From: Microbacterium sp. USTB-Y
GTDB taxonomy: Bacteria > Actinomycetota > Actinomycetes > Actinomycetales > Microbacteriaceae
Direction of reading: 5' to 3'
DNA length: 64,000 nucleotides
Assembly: GCF_023703415.1 (NCBI RefSeq)
Contig: NZ_JAGMTU010000001.1
Span: forward strand, 496,001-560,000
Below the pieces are notes generated by a model that was not told the origin of the DNA, did no database searches, and saw only the letters and a program-made list of their open reading frames with translations. The translations under genes were made by a program, and so were the position numbers. Below are positions 35,596 to 44,512 of this stretch, in pieces (within the stretch, counting starts at the first letter, position 1; every line of letters begins with the position of its first letter).

Positions 35596-36927
35596 TCACT
35601 GTAACCGCTCGATGAGCGCCCGGTGGAACCGCTCCCCGCGCTCGAGCGCCGCGATCTCGACGCTCTCGTCGACGCCGTGGATCGCGGCGCGCTGCGCGTT
35701 CGACATCTCCAGCGGGGCGAACCGGTAGACGGCCGGCGCGAAGCGGTGGAAGTGACGGGAGTCGGTCGCCGCCATCATCACGTACGGCACAGCGGGCACG
35801 CCGGGGTGCGAGACGGCGAGCGCGTCGGCGAGCAGCGCGAACGGCGCGTTGTCCGTGGGTGATTCGGGCGAGGGGTCGCTGCCCTCGAGCACCTCGACCG
35901 AGACCCGCGGATCCGCGATGCGCCGGCGCACCCGCGCCGCCGCGCTCTGCACCGTCTCGCCGAGGGCGATGCGCAGATTCACCGTCGCCGTCGCCTGCGA
36001 CGGCAGCACGTTCGCCGCCGTGCCGCCGGACTGCATCGTGGGCGCCACGGTCGTGCGCACGAGGGCCGCCGCCTCGCCGCCCAGCGCGGCGAACACGCGC
36101 GCCGACAGCGGCGGGAGCGCACCGAGGACGCGCAGCAGCAGCCGCGCGGGCCCGGTGGCGGAGCCCGCGAGCTGCGTGAGCATGCGGGAGACGGCCTGCG
36201 GCGTGCGGGGACGGAACGTGCCGGGCCCGAGCCGCTCCACCGCCCGCGCGATGCGGCGCACCGCGGTGCGGTTCGGCGGGGCGGAGGCGTGCCCGCCGTC
36301 GCCGCGCGCCGTCAGGCGCACCGTCATGACGCCCTTCTCCCCCACGCCGATCATCGCGGCCCGGCCCGGAACGAACGGCAGCGGGGCGTCCACGACCGCA
36401 CCGCCCTCGTCCACGACCAGCCATGGCACGATGCCGCGCTCCTGGAACGCGGCGGCGATGGCGATGGCCGCGGACCCGTAGGTCTCCTCGTTGCCCCCGA
36501 AGGACAGGTACACGTCGCGGGCCGGGACGAACCCCTCGGCGAGGAGGTTCTCCACCGCGTCCAGGATGACGACGAGCGGGCCCTTGTCATCGAGCGCGCC
36601 GCGCCCGTAGACGGATCCGTTCTCGATCACCCCGGCGAACGGCGGATGGGTCCAGTCATCGGACTCGTCCACGGGGACGACGTCGTAGTGCGCCATGAGC
36701 ACGAGCGGTCCGTCGACCGCCTCCCGGCGTCCGGCCCAGCGGTAGAGCAGTCCGAACTCGGTGTGCCGCTCGAGCACGAGGTCGGAGTGCACGCGGGGAT
36801 AGAGCTCGGCGAGGAGGGCCACGAAGTCCTCGAACGGCGCGGTTCCGCGCGTCTTCAGCTCGGCGGACACGGTCGGCAGCTGGATCATCCGGCTCAGCCG
36901 CGCGGCGATCGGGGGCACGTCGTTCAT
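35596..36927 (-). CDS. M20 family peptidase (carboxypeptidase S-like)
   Basis: A 443-aa zinc peptidase. It has VLMAHYDVVPVDES (first metal His, catalytic Asp), GRGALDDKGPLV (bridging Asp), FGGNEETYGS (catalytic Glu-Glu), the dimerisation domain with GDGGHASAPP, and MMAATDSRHFHRFAPAVYRFAP (last metal His). The ATG at 36927 is preferred, as TAGCAT lies 7 nt upstream; an ATG at 36936 overlaps that box. The penultimate sense codon is TTA, rare in this DNA. It is cytoplasmic and hydrolyses peptides or N-acyl amino acids. Confidence 0.9.
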   Translation of the reverse strand: MNDVPPIAARLSRMIQLPTVSAELKTRGTAPFEDFVALLAELYPRVHSDLVLERHTEFGLLYRWAGRREAVDGPLVLMAHYDVVPVDESDDWTHPPFAGVIENGSVYGRGALDDKGPLVVILDAVENLLAEGFVPARDVYLSFGGNEETYGSAAIAIAAAFQERGIVPWLVVDEGGAVVDAPLPFVPGRAAMIGVGEKGVMTVRLTARGDGGHASAPPNRTAVRRIARAVERLGPGTFRPRTPQAVSRMLTQLAGSATGPARLLLRVLGALPPLSARVFAALGGEAAALVRTTVAPTMQSGGTAANVLPSQATATVNLRIALGETVQSAAARVRRRIADPRVSVEVLEGSDPSPESPTDNAPFALLADALAVSHPGVPAVPYVMMAATDSRHFHRFAPAVYRFAPLEMSNAQRAAIHGVDESVEIAALERGERFHRALIERLQ

Positions 36928-37059
36928 CGTGGCCATGCTATCCGCGGCGAGCGCCCCGTCACGGGGAGCCGGCTGCGCGGGGCGGACTGACGGCAGAGCC
37001 CTCCCCGCCCGCAGGGTCCGGACCGGACCGGTCGCGGGTCGGCGACCTAGGCTGGATCC

Positions 37060-37827
37060 ATGAGCACCCCGTCGTCGTTCCCCGGATCCCCCCGTCCGCT
37101 CGCCGTCGTCAGCGGAGGCGGTACCGGCATCGGCCTCGCCTCGGCGCTGCGGCTGGCCCGGGACGGCTTCGACCTGACGCTGATCGGGCGCCGCACCGCC
37201 GTGCTCGACGCCGCGTCCGCACGGATCCGCGAGCAGACGCCGGCAGCCGCCGTGCGGACGATCGCGGCCGATCTGCAGGATCCCGCCCAGGTCGAGCGGG
37301 CCGCGGCCGAGGTCGAGGGATCCGTCGCCGTGCTGCTCAACAACGCCGGCGGCAACGTCCTGGATCGCGGCGAGGGGCTCGCCGGCATCGCCGCGAACTA
37401 CGAGGCGAACCTGCGGCTGAACGTGCTGACCGCGGTGCTGCTCACCGAGGCCCTGCTGCCACGCCTCGTCCGTCCGGGCGGACGCATCATCTCGATCAGC
37501 TCGATCGCCGCGCTGCGCGGCGCGAACGGCTACGGCGCGGCCAAGGCGGCGATCCACGGCTGGATGATGGGCCTCGCCGCCGACCTCGCCCCCGAGGGCG
37601 TCACGGTGAACGCCGTGGCGCCGGGCTACGTGCCCGACACCGGCTTCTGGGACGGCCGGCGCACACCGGACATCGTCGCGTCCCGGCTGGCCCAGGTGCC
37701 GATGAACCGCGCCGGCACGCCCGACGAGGTCGCGGGGGCGGTCTCGTACCTCGCCGGCCCCGAGGGAGGCTGGACCACGGGCCAGATCCTGCAGGTGAAC
37801 GGCGGCGCGCTCTTCGGCCGCGGCTGA
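37060..37827 (+). CDS. SDR family oxidoreductase
   Basis: A 255-aa short-chain dehydrogenase/reductase of the classical type. The cofactor motif is VVSGGGTGIGLASAL (TGxxxGIG variant GGGTGIG), then LLNNAGGNV (NNAG), IISISSIAAL with the catalytic Ser, YGAAKAAIHGWM (YxxxK) and the C-terminal GGWTTGQILQVNGG. It is NAD(P)H-dependent on an unknown alcohol or ketone. An Arg pair (GRRTAV) after beta-2 suggests NADP preference. The promoter is TAGGCT with GGATCC exactly between it and the ATG (leaderless). Confidence 0.9.
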   Translation: MSTPSSFPGSPRPLAVVSGGGTGIGLASALRLARDGFDLTLIGRRTAVLDAASARIREQTPAAAVRTIAADLQDPAQVERAAAEVEGSVAVLLNNAGGNVLDRGEGLAGIAANYEANLRLNVLTAVLLTEALLPRLVRPGGRIISISSIAALRGANGYGAAKAAIHGWMMGLAADLAPEGVTVNAVAPGYVPDTGFWDGRRTPDIVASRLAQVPMNRAGTPDEVAGAVSYLAGPEGGWTTGQILQVNGGALFGRG

Positions 37828-37900
37828 CCCACCGGCTCGCGACCGGCCGCAGCGGAGCCGTGCCCGCTACCGGATGCCCTGCCGTGCCGTGCCGTGCCGC

Positions 37901-38554
37901 TCAGCGCCGCACCGTATAGCGGTGCTCCGGGCGCCCGGCGGCGCCATAGCGGAGCCGCACCTCGACGGCGTCGCGCTCGGCGAGCGCCGCGAGGTGCCGC
38001 TGCGCCGTCGCCCGCGAGATCCCGACGCGCTCGCCGATCTCGGCCGCCGACGCCTCGTCCTCCCCGAGCGCCGCGAGCACGAGCTGCTCGGTCGCCGAGC
38101 GCGAGGTCGAGACCTGGTCCGCCGACCCGTGCAGGATCGCGAGCGCGCGGTCCAGCTCCTTCTGCTGCACCGCGCGGTCACCCGCGAGCAGGTTGCGGTA
38201 GCGCGCGTAGCGGTCCAGCGCGGCGGCCAGGGTGCGCCGCTCGAACGGCTTGATCAGATAGGCGTGCGCACCCGAGCGCAGCGCGCGCCGCACGGTGGCC
38301 GCGTCGTCGGCGGCGGAGATGTGGATCGCGTCGACCCCCGCCTCGCGGACGAGCCCGATCCCGTCGCCGTCGGGCAGGTACACGTCCGCGAGGATCAGAT
38401 CCGGTGCGAGATCGCGGACGGCCGCCCTGGCCTCGGCGATCGTGCGCACCGGCTCCAGCGCCAGGTAGCCGGCGTGCTCCTCGACGATCGCCTGATGCAG
38501 CCGGCCGACGCGGAAGTCGTCGTCGAGCACGAGCGTGCGGATGGGGTCCGTCAT
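37901..38554 (-). CDS. Two-component response regulator, CitB/DcuR type
   Basis: A 217-aa regulator. The receiver domain (TLVLDDDFRVG acidic pocket, phospho-Asp in DLILADVYLPDG, Thr/Ser switch HISAAD, Lys in LIKPF) is followed by a C-terminal helix-turn-helix (ASAAEIGERVGISRATAQRHLAAL) of the CitB family. It is coupled to the sensor kinase by a 4-bp overlap (ATGA) and lies near a citrate-type transporter, so it should activate that gene when a C4/C6 carboxylate is sensed. Confidence 0.9.
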   Translation of the reverse strand: MTDPIRTLVLDDDFRVGRLHQAIVEEHAGYLALEPVRTIAEARAAVRDLAPDLILADVYLPDGDGIGLVREAGVDAIHISAADDAATVRRALRSGAHAYLIKPFERRTLAAALDRYARYRNLLAGDRAVQQKELDRALAILHGSADQVSTSRSATEQLVLAALGEDEASAAEIGERVGISRATAQRHLAALAERDAVEVRLRYGAAGRPEHRYTVRR

Positions 38555-40266
38555 CTGTCCTCCTCCTGGGGCCGGCCGGTCTCCGCCCGGTCGTGCGGCG
38601 CGGTGCCGGGTGCGGCGACGACGCCGACGAGCCGCGCCGCGAAGACCGCGCCGTGGTCGTCGCCGCCGCGGTCGATGACCCACAGGTCGCCGCCTCCGCG
38701 CCGTGCGATCTCCCGCGACAGCGGCAGGCCCAGGCCGTGCCCGTGCACCGGGCCGGCCTCGTCGGGCACGCCATCGGCGTCAGCAGAGCCCGCCGTGCCC
38801 GCCCGGTTCCCGTCCGCGGATCCGGCCTCGGTCCGGCCGTCGAGGCCGGCTCCGGAATCGGCCACGGTGACGACGAGCGCGTCGCGATCGTCGAACGCGC
38901 CGACCTCGACCCAGCGCGGGGCGACGCCCGCGACCGCGGCGCCCACGGCGTTGTCCACGAGGTTGCCGAGCACCGCCGCGACGTCCTCGGCCTCGCCCAC
39001 CGCCCCGAGCAGCTGGGTGTCCTCCGCGATGCGCAGCGTCACCCCGCGCTCGCTCGCCTCGAGCGCCTTCGCCCCGAGGAACGACCGCAGGAAGGGATCC
39101 CGGAGCCGGGCGATGCCGGGGACGGGGAAGTCGACGGAACCGCGCTCGGCGAGCTCGGCGAGGAAGTCGCGCGCCTCCTGCACGCGGGCGGCGTCGAGCA
39201 GTCCCGCGGCGACGTGGATCCGGTTCGCGAACTCGTGCCGCTGCACGCGCAGCGCGGCCGTCATGGTCCGCACGGTCTCCAGCCGCTCCGACAGCGCGAC
39301 GAGCTCGGTGCGGTCGCGGATCACCGCCACCGTGCCGAGGGGCCGGCCGTCCCGCTCCACGGGCCGCGTGTCGAGGTAGAGCACCCGGTCGCCGAGCACC
39401 GCCTCCGACAGCGCGCGTCCGCCCGAGACGGCGTCGCGCACCGCATCGGGCAGCCCGATCCCGGCCAGAGGGCGGCCGACCGCCTGCCGGACCGCGAGGA
39501 GGCGCTCGGCGGCGGCGTTGCACACCCGCACGATCCCCTCGGCGTCGATCGCGAGCACGCCGTCGTCCACCCCGTTCAGCACCGCCGTCTGGTTCTGGAC
39601 GAGGGCGACGAGCTCCTCCGGCTGCACCCCGAGGGTGAGCCGCTCCCACCGCCGGCGCAGCAGCAGCGCACCGATCCCCGCGAGCAGCAGAGACCCGGCC
39701 GCCGCCAGGCCGATGACCGCGAGCAGCGGCGGCAGGTCGTCGAACACCCCCGCGCGCGCGAAGCCGACGCTGACCTCTCCGACCGGCGTTCCGGCGGCGT
39801 CGCGCACCGGGACCTTGGCGCGCGCCGATTCGCCGAGGGTGCCGGTGTCCCATTCGACCACCTCGTGCCCCGCCAGCACCCGCTGGAACGGCGTGCTCAC
39901 CTCTTCGCCCAGGCGAGCCGGATCCGGGTGCGCGAGCCGGATCCCGTGATCGTCGGCGATGACGACGAACAGCGCTCCGGTGCGGGCGGCCGTGGCGGTC
40001 GCGATGCGCTGCAGGGAGCCGTCCCGCAGCTCTTCGGCCCGCGGGGTGCCCGGGTCGTCGGATGCGGTCTCGACGGCCGTGCGGATCTCCGGGTCCTCGG
40101 CCAGGGTGCGGGCGATCCCCAGCGCGGAGGACTCGGCTTCGGCGCGCAGCTGCTGGGCGGCCAGGACCAGATAGACGCCGGTGCACAGCGCCACGACGAG
40201 GACGACCGTCGCGAACTGCAGCAGCAGCGTCCGCGTGGCGAACCGCATCCGGCGTCGGCGGGGCAT
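38551..40266 (-). CDS. Sensor histidine kinase, CitA/DcuS type
   Basis: A 571-aa membrane kinase. TM1 is at about residues 13-35, an extracytoplasmic PAS-like sensor follows (EAESSALGIARTLAEDPEIR to GEVSVGFARAG), and TM2 is at about 180-205. A cytoplasmic PAS (NGVDDGVLAIDAEGIVRVCN), a phospho-acceptor helix RVQRHEFANRIHVAAGLL and an HATPase domain (VLGNLVDNAVGAA; VTVADSGAGLDG; GHGLGLPLSREIARRGGG) complete it. An Asp/Gly/Ala-rich insert sits in the ATP lid. GAGGAGG precedes the ATG at 40266. It is divergent from the CitMHS gene; a citrate or C4-dicarboxylate ligand is inferred. Confidence 0.92.
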   Translation of the reverse strand: MPRRRRMRFATRTLLLQFATVVLVVALCTGVYLVLAAQQLRAEAESSALGIARTLAEDPEIRTAVETASDDPGTPRAEELRDGSLQRIATATAARTGALFVVIADDHGIRLAHPDPARLGEEVSTPFQRVLAGHEVVEWDTGTLGESARAKVPVRDAAGTPVGEVSVGFARAGVFDDLPPLLAVIGLAAAGSLLLAGIGALLLRRRWERLTLGVQPEELVALVQNQTAVLNGVDDGVLAIDAEGIVRVCNAAAERLLAVRQAVGRPLAGIGLPDAVRDAVSGGRALSEAVLGDRVLYLDTRPVERDGRPLGTVAVIRDRTELVALSERLETVRTMTAALRVQRHEFANRIHVAAGLLDAARVQEARDFLAELAERGSVDFPVPGIARLRDPFLRSFLGAKALEASERGVTLRIAEDTQLLGAVGEAEDVAAVLGNLVDNAVGAAVAGVAPRWVEVGAFDDRDALVVTVADSGAGLDGRTEAGSADGNRAGTAGSADADGVPDEAGPVHGHGLGLPLSREIARRGGGDLWVIDRGGDDHGAVFAARLVGVVAAPGTAPHDRAETGRPQEEDR

Positions 40267-40413
40267 CCGTCCTCCTCGTTGAGCAATATGCGCAGAAGTC
40301 ACGCTACGCGCACAACGCACGGGAATGCGGGATATCGGATCCGCTGCGCGCGCCCTCCCTAGTCTCGGCGGAGTCCGTCGACGACGACAGACGGATGACG
40401 AAGGAGTCACCTC

Positions 40414-41958
40414 ATGACCACGGTTCTCACCGGCCTGCTCGCCGCGGCCGACGACAAGCCCTCCTACGACATCGCGTTCGCGCCCCCGGAATGGGTGCTC
40501 GTGATCCTCGGCTTCACGATGGTGCTGGTCTTCATGACCCTGATCATGACCAAGCGCCTCACCCCCATGGTCGCGCTCATCCTCGTGCCCACGGTGTTCG
40601 GGCTCTTCGCCGGCGCAGGGCTGGGACTCGGCGACATGATCCTCGACTCGATCGGCAAGATGGCCCCGACCGCGGCGCTGCTGATGTTCGCGATCATGTT
40701 CTTCGGCATCATGATCGACGTCGGCCTGTTCGACCCGCTCATCCGGGTGATCACCCGCGTGCTGGGCGACGACCCGGCCAAGGTCGTCATCGGCACGGCG
40801 CTGCTCGCCGGCGCCGTGTCGCTGGACGGAGACGGATCCACGACCTTCATCATCACGACCTCGGCGATGCTGCCGATCTACCTGCGCCTGGGCATGAGCC
40901 CCGTGGTGCTCACCTGCGTCGCGGGCCTCATGAACGGCACGCTCAACATCGTGCCGTGGGGCGGTCCCACGGTGCGCGCGGCCACGGCGCTGGGGCTGCA
41001 GCCGACCGACGTGTTCGTGCCGATGCTCCCCTCGCTGGGCGTGGGACTGGTCGTCGCGCTCGGGTTCGCCTGGATGCTCGGCCTGCAGGAGCGGCGCCGC
41101 CTCGGCGCTCTCGACGAGAGCCGCCTGACCGGCACCGCCGACGGCGGACTGCTCGCCGCCGTGCCGGCCATCTTCCGGGGCGCCGACGCCAAGCCGGGCG
41201 CCCGTGCGTCGCTGCGCACCGGCAACATCGTCACCGTCGCCGGCGGCCACGGACCGGTCGCCGCGGTGGGCGTCGACCCGGCCGACACGGCGATGGCGGA
41301 CACCATGCTCGACCCGAACCGCGCGACCCTGCGGCCGCGCCTGATCTGGTTCAACCTGGTGCTCACCGTCGCCGTCATGGTGCTCCTCGTGATCGACATC
41401 ATGCCGCTGCCCTACGTGTTCATGGTCGGCGCCGCGGTGGCGCTGCTCGTGAACTTCCGCAAGCTCAAGGACCAGGCGTCCGAGATCGTCGCCCATGCGC
41501 CGAGCATCGTCGGCGTGGTGTCGATGGTGATCGCGGCCGGCGTGCTCGTCGGCGTCCTGACCGGCACCGGCATGGTCGACGCGATGGCGAACTGGATCAC
41601 GAACGTGCTGCCGTCGTCGCTCGGCCCGTTCCTCGCGCCGATCACGGGCGTCCTGTCGATCCCGTTCACGTTCTTCATGTCGAACGACGCGTTCTACTTC
41701 GGGATCCTGCCGGTGCTGTCGCAGAGCGCCGCGCACTTCGGCATCGACCCGGTCGAGATGGCCCGCGCGTCGATCACCGGCCAGCCCGTGCACCTGCAGA
41801 GCCCGCTCGTTCCCGCGATCCTGCTGCTCGTGTCGCTCGCGAGCGTGAACCTGGGCGACCACCACCGCAAGGTGCTGTGGCGCGCTCTCGTGGTCTCGCT
41901 CGTGATGCTCGCCGTCGGGATCCTCACCGGCGCGATCCCGTTCTTCGTCGCACAGTGA
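40414..41958 (+). CDS. CitMHS-family citrate:proton symporter
   Basis: A 514-aa, 11-12-span transporter of the CitMHS family, which imports citrate complexed with Mg2+ or Ca2+ together with protons. Family segments include IMFFGIMIDVGLFDPLI, SLDGDGSTTFIITTSAMLPIY, GLMNGTLNIVPWGGPTVRAA and FTFFMSNDAFYFGILPVL. A hydrophilic loop lies at about residues 220-310. AAGGAG precedes the ATG. It is divergent from the CitA/CitB-type two-component genes, the usual arrangement for a substrate-induced citrate permease. The intervening 147 bp hold no gene. Confidence 0.93.
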   Translation: MTTVLTGLLAAADDKPSYDIAFAPPEWVLVILGFTMVLVFMTLIMTKRLTPMVALILVPTVFGLFAGAGLGLGDMILDSIGKMAPTAALLMFAIMFFGIMIDVGLFDPLIRVITRVLGDDPAKVVIGTALLAGAVSLDGDGSTTFIITTSAMLPIYLRLGMSPVVLTCVAGLMNGTLNIVPWGGPTVRAATALGLQPTDVFVPMLPSLGVGLVVALGFAWMLGLQERRRLGALDESRLTGTADGGLLAAVPAIFRGADAKPGARASLRTGNIVTVAGGHGPVAAVGVDPADTAMADTMLDPNRATLRPRLIWFNLVLTVAVMVLLVIDIMPLPYVFMVGAAVALLVNFRKLKDQASEIVAHAPSIVGVVSMVIAAGVLVGVLTGTGMVDAMANWITNVLPSSLGPFLAPITGVLSIPFTFFMSNDAFYFGILPVLSQSAAHFGIDPVEMARASITGQPVHLQSPLVPAILLLVSLASVNLGDHHRKVLWRALVVSLVMLAVGILTGAIPFFVAQ

Positions 41959-42008
41959 GCTCCTCCGGCCGGGACGCCCTGCGCTGACACCCGCACTGAC
42001 GCCCAGGC

Positions 42009-42096
42009 TGCGACGATCAGCACAGCCCGTGACGATCAGCACACGGATCCGAAGAATCCGTGTGCTGATCGTCGCATCGTGTGCTGATCGTCACGG
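42009..42096. repeat. 88-bp nested palindromic element, copy 2
   Basis: Four TGTGACGATCAGCACA-type units, two forward and two inverted, around a GGATCCGAAGAATCC centre that itself forms a stem. It lies in the convergent gap between the CitMHS and ogt-like genes. Confidence 0.9.
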
Positions 42097-42185
42097 CCCG
42101 GACGGGGATCCGGTCCGCCGGGGACGAATCCGGCGCCGCCGTGGCAGCCGGGGAGTGCGACGTGCCCGGGCACAGGACGCCGGTC

Positions 42186-42701
42186 TCAGAACAGCGCCTG
42201 CGGCAGCGCCCCCTCGTGCTCCAGCAGCCAGCGCTTCGTGCGCAGCCCCTCGCCCGGGGTCCCGCCGGAGTAGCCGCCGAGTCCGTCGCTCGCGACCACG
42301 CGGTGACAGGGCACGATGATCGGGATCGGGTTGGCCCCCATGATGGATCCGATCGCGCGCGCGGGAACGGAGGTGCCGCTGCGCTCGGCGAGCTCGCCGT
42401 AGGTGACGGTCTCGCCATGCCGGACGCCGTCGTACAGCGCGTGCAGCACCGCGTTCGTGACGTCGGGCTGCGCCCCGAGATCGAACGGCACGTCGAAGGC
42501 CGAGAGCGCGCCGGCGAAGTACGCCTCGAGCTGGGCGAGCGCCTCGGCGAGCAGCGGATCCCGCGCCGCTCCCCCGGTCGCACCGGCAGCCGCGGGCGCT
42601 CCGTACCCCGGGCGCGGCCACGTCACCCGCCGCACCGCGATGCCGTCGCTGTGCACCTCGAGCAGCCCCACGGGCGTCGCGATCGAACCGGAGAAGCTCA
42701 C
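42186..42701 (-). CDS. ogt: Methylated-DNA--protein-cysteine S-methyltransferase (Ogt-like)
   Basis: A 171-aa suicide DNA repair protein that moves alkyl groups from O6-guanine to its own Cys. It has an N-terminal Ada-like beta region (FSGSIATPVGLLEVHSDG), the helix-turn-helix VTYGELAERSG, the Arg-finger region ARAIGSIMGANP and the active site IVPCHRVVASDG. The start is GTG 42701 with TACGAT 6 nt upstream (leaderless); an upstream in-frame ATG lies inside palindrome copy 3 and was rejected. Palindrome copies flank the gene on both sides. A second MGMT gene lies at 55239. Confidence 0.92.
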   Translation of the reverse strand: MSFSGSIATPVGLLEVHSDGIAVRRVTWPRPGYGAPAAAGATGGAARDPLLAEALAQLEAYFAGALSAFDVPFDLGAQPDVTNAVLHALYDGVRHGETVTYGELAERSGTSVPARAIGSIMGANPIPIIVPCHRVVASDGLGGYSGGTPGEGLRTKRWLLEHEGALPQALF

Positions 42702-42772
42702 CCGGCGATCGTACGCCCGGGCCCCGACACCACGGCGCGGATCCGCCCGGTCCCGGCTGCCTCGCCCCGGGA

Positions 42773-42860
42773 TGTGACGATCAGCACACGCCGTGACGGT
42801 CGGCACACGGATCCCCGTCAACGCGTGTGCTGATCGTCGCACCGTGTGCTGATCGTGACG
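42773..42860. repeat. 88-bp nested palindromic element, copy 3
   Basis: Same architecture as copies 2 and 4, with centre GGATCCCCGTCAACGC. It lies in the divergent gap between ogt and the CMD/ECF41 module, the only copy not between convergent genes. Confidence 0.9.
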
Positions 42861-42881
42861 GCCCGCGGATCGTCGCCGGGA

Positions 42882-42936
42882 CCCGGATCAGCCCGGCCCG
42901 GATCCGCCCGGCCCGGATCCGCCCGGCCCGGATCCA
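42882..42936. repeat. 15-bp tandem repeats
   Basis: CCCGGATCCGCCCGG is repeated about 3.7 times (the first copy has ATCAG). Together with palindrome copy 3 and the ECF41 promoter it makes up the 347-bp gap between ogt and the CMD gene. Confidence 0.8.
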
Positions 42937-42953
42937 CGGCGGTCAGCGACCCC

Positions 42954-42980
42954 TGTCACACTTCCGCGCCCGGATCCGAC
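42954..42980 (+). promoter_or_regulatory. Candidate ECF41 promoter of the CMD gene
   Basis: TGTCACA at 42954-42960 equals the published -35 motif of ECF41 promoters. After 16 bp comes CGAC, close to the CGTC -10 motif. The site lies about 70 bp before the CMD gene. Confidence 0.6.
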
Positions 42981-43048
42981 ATCCCTGATGAGAGCCGCAC
43001 GCCTGGCGACGAGATCCGTCGCCGGCGCCGGCGACGAGAGGAACGACG

Positions 43049-43507
43049 ATGACCAGGATCGACATGGGCCGCACCAACAAGCTCGGCTACGCCGCGGTGC
43101 TCGGACTGGAGGCGTACTCCCGCAAGAGCGTGGAGCCCCGGCTGTACGAGCTGATCAAGCTGCGCGCCTCGATCCTCAACGGATGCGGGTTCTGCGTCGA
43201 CATGCACGCGACCGAGGGCGCCAGGCGCGGGATCCCGCAGCGCACCCTGCACGCGGTGGGCGCCTGGCAGCACGCCCAGGGCTTCTTCGAGGAGAAGGAG
43301 CTCGCCGCGCTCGCGCTGACCGACGCGGTCACGCGGCTCGGACCCGACACCGTGACGGACGAGATCTGGGATACGGCGGCGCAGCACTTCGACGAGGGCG
43401 AGCTCGGCGCCCTCGTGCTGGCGATCTGCACGATCAACGTGTGGAACCGCGTCGCGATCGCCACCCGCATGGCGCCGCCGATCGACGGCAAGCACCCGAT
43501 CGTGTGA
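43049..43507 (+). CDS. Carboxymuconolactone decarboxylase family (AhpD-like) protein
   Basis: A 152-aa CMD/AhpD-fold protein. The redox motif is LNGCGFCVDMHATEGARRG (C-G-F-C plus His), as in AhpD-like peroxidase reductases, and a second helical region is IWDTAAQHFDEGELGALVLAICTINVWNR. CMD proteins are one of the three COE gene types that accompany ECF41 sigma factors, and an ECF41 gene follows 34 bp downstream. A TGTCACA promoter upstream suggests direct control by that sigma factor. A thiol/peroxide-related role is inferred; the substrate is unknown. Confidence 0.9.
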   Translation: MTRIDMGRTNKLGYAAVLGLEAYSRKSVEPRLYELIKLRASILNGCGFCVDMHATEGARRGIPQRTLHAVGAWQHAQGFFEEKELAALALTDAVTRLGPDTVTDEIWDTAAQHFDEGELGALVLAICTINVWNRVAIATRMAPPIDGKHPIV

Positions 43508-43541
43508 GCGCGGTGCGACGCCAGGACGGTACCGTGAGCGC

Positions 43542-44453
43542 ATGACCCTCATCTCGCCCGCCACCCGCGCGTGGCAGGCCGAGCGGGGGCGCCTGATCGG
43601 CATCGCCTACCGCATGCTCGGCGACTACGGTCACGCCGAGGACGTCGTGTCCGAAGTCGCGATCGAGGCCCTGCAGCAGGAGCGCAGCGAGGGATCCGAG
43701 CCCTCCGGATCCGGGTCCGCAGGACGCGTGCGGTCGTGGCCCGCGTGGCTCACGACCGTGTGCGTGCGGCGCTCGATCGATCGGGTGCGCGCCCTCGCCG
43801 CCGTGCGGGAGGAGTACGTCGGCCCGTGGCTGCCGGAGCCCGTCGCGACCTCGCGGCTGCCCGAGGACGCGGTCGCCGACCGGGAACTGCTCTCCCTCGC
43901 CCTGCTGCACATGGCGGAGCAACTGGCGCCCGACGCGCGTGCGGCCGTCGTCCTGCACCGCGCGTTCGGCATGACGGCCGGGGAGATCGGGCGGATCCTG
44001 GAGCGGACGCCGGCCGCGGTGCGGCAGCTCATCTCGCGCGGCGAGCGCCGGCTGCGCCTTGCGGACGACCCGGCGACGACCCGCGCGGCGGATCCCGCGG
44101 CCCTCGGCGCGCTGCTCGTCGCCGTCGAGCACGGCGACGTCTCGGGGGTGCTCGCCCTGCTCGCGGACGACGCGATCCTCTGGAACGACGGGGGCGGCAG
44201 GGTCAGCGCCGCACGCAACCCGATCTTCGGCGCCGATCATGTGCGGCGCTTCCTCGTCGGCGTGCTGCAGAAGGCGATCGCCGACCCCGCGCTGCCCTTC
44301 TCCGTGCAGCGGCTCGACGTCAACGGCGAGCCGGCGATCGCGTTCCTGCGCCCCGACCGCACCGACGTGCTCACGCTCGAGTTCGGCGACGACGGACTCA
44401 TCCACGGGCTCCGCCAGGTGTGCAACCCGGAGAAGCTCACCCGGGCGTTCTGA
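43542..44453 (+). CDS. ECF41-family RNA polymerase sigma factor (SigJ-like) with SnoaL-like C-terminal domain
   Basis: A 303-aa protein. Sigma region 2 (RLIGIAYRMLGDYGHAEDVVSEV) and region 4 (FGMTAGEIGRILERTPAAVRQLISRGERRL) are followed by a SnoaL-type fold of about 110 residues. The three ECF41 signature motifs are all present: WLPEP in the linker, DGGGR in the C-domain and NPEKL (family NPDKL) near the end. In studied ECF41 proteins this C-terminal domain acts as a built-in anti-sigma module, so no separate anti-sigma gene is expected. TACCGT lies 6 nt before the ATG, so it may also be expressed alone. Confidence 0.93.
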   Translation: MTLISPATRAWQAERGRLIGIAYRMLGDYGHAEDVVSEVAIEALQQERSEGSEPSGSGSAGRVRSWPAWLTTVCVRRSIDRVRALAAVREEYVGPWLPEPVATSRLPEDAVADRELLSLALLHMAEQLAPDARAAVVLHRAFGMTAGEIGRILERTPAAVRQLISRGERRLRLADDPATTRAADPAALGALLVAVEHGDVSGVLALLADDAILWNDGGGRVSAARNPIFGADHVRRFLVGVLQKAIADPALPFSVQRLDVNGEPAIAFLRPDRTDVLTLEFGDDGLIHGLRQVCNPEKLTRAF

Positions 44454-44512
44454 CCGCGCCCGGCGCCCCTCCCGGACACCGCCGCGTCCGGCCGCCGACC
44501 CCCGGTGCCGGT

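Noticed and set aside
37870..37910. TGCCG short repeat near the response-regulator stop
   Set aside because: Only three to four 5-bp units, explained by chance slippage in GC-rich DNA.
40267..42042. Extension of the sensor-kinase frame across the CitMHS gene
   Set aside because: The kinase has a good ribosome site and start at 40266; the upstream part is antisense to a well-conserved transporter.
42702..42842. N-terminal extension of the Ogt protein from an upstream ATG
   Set aside because: The extra residues are a translation of palindromic repeat copy 3; a leaderless GTG at 42701 is better supported.
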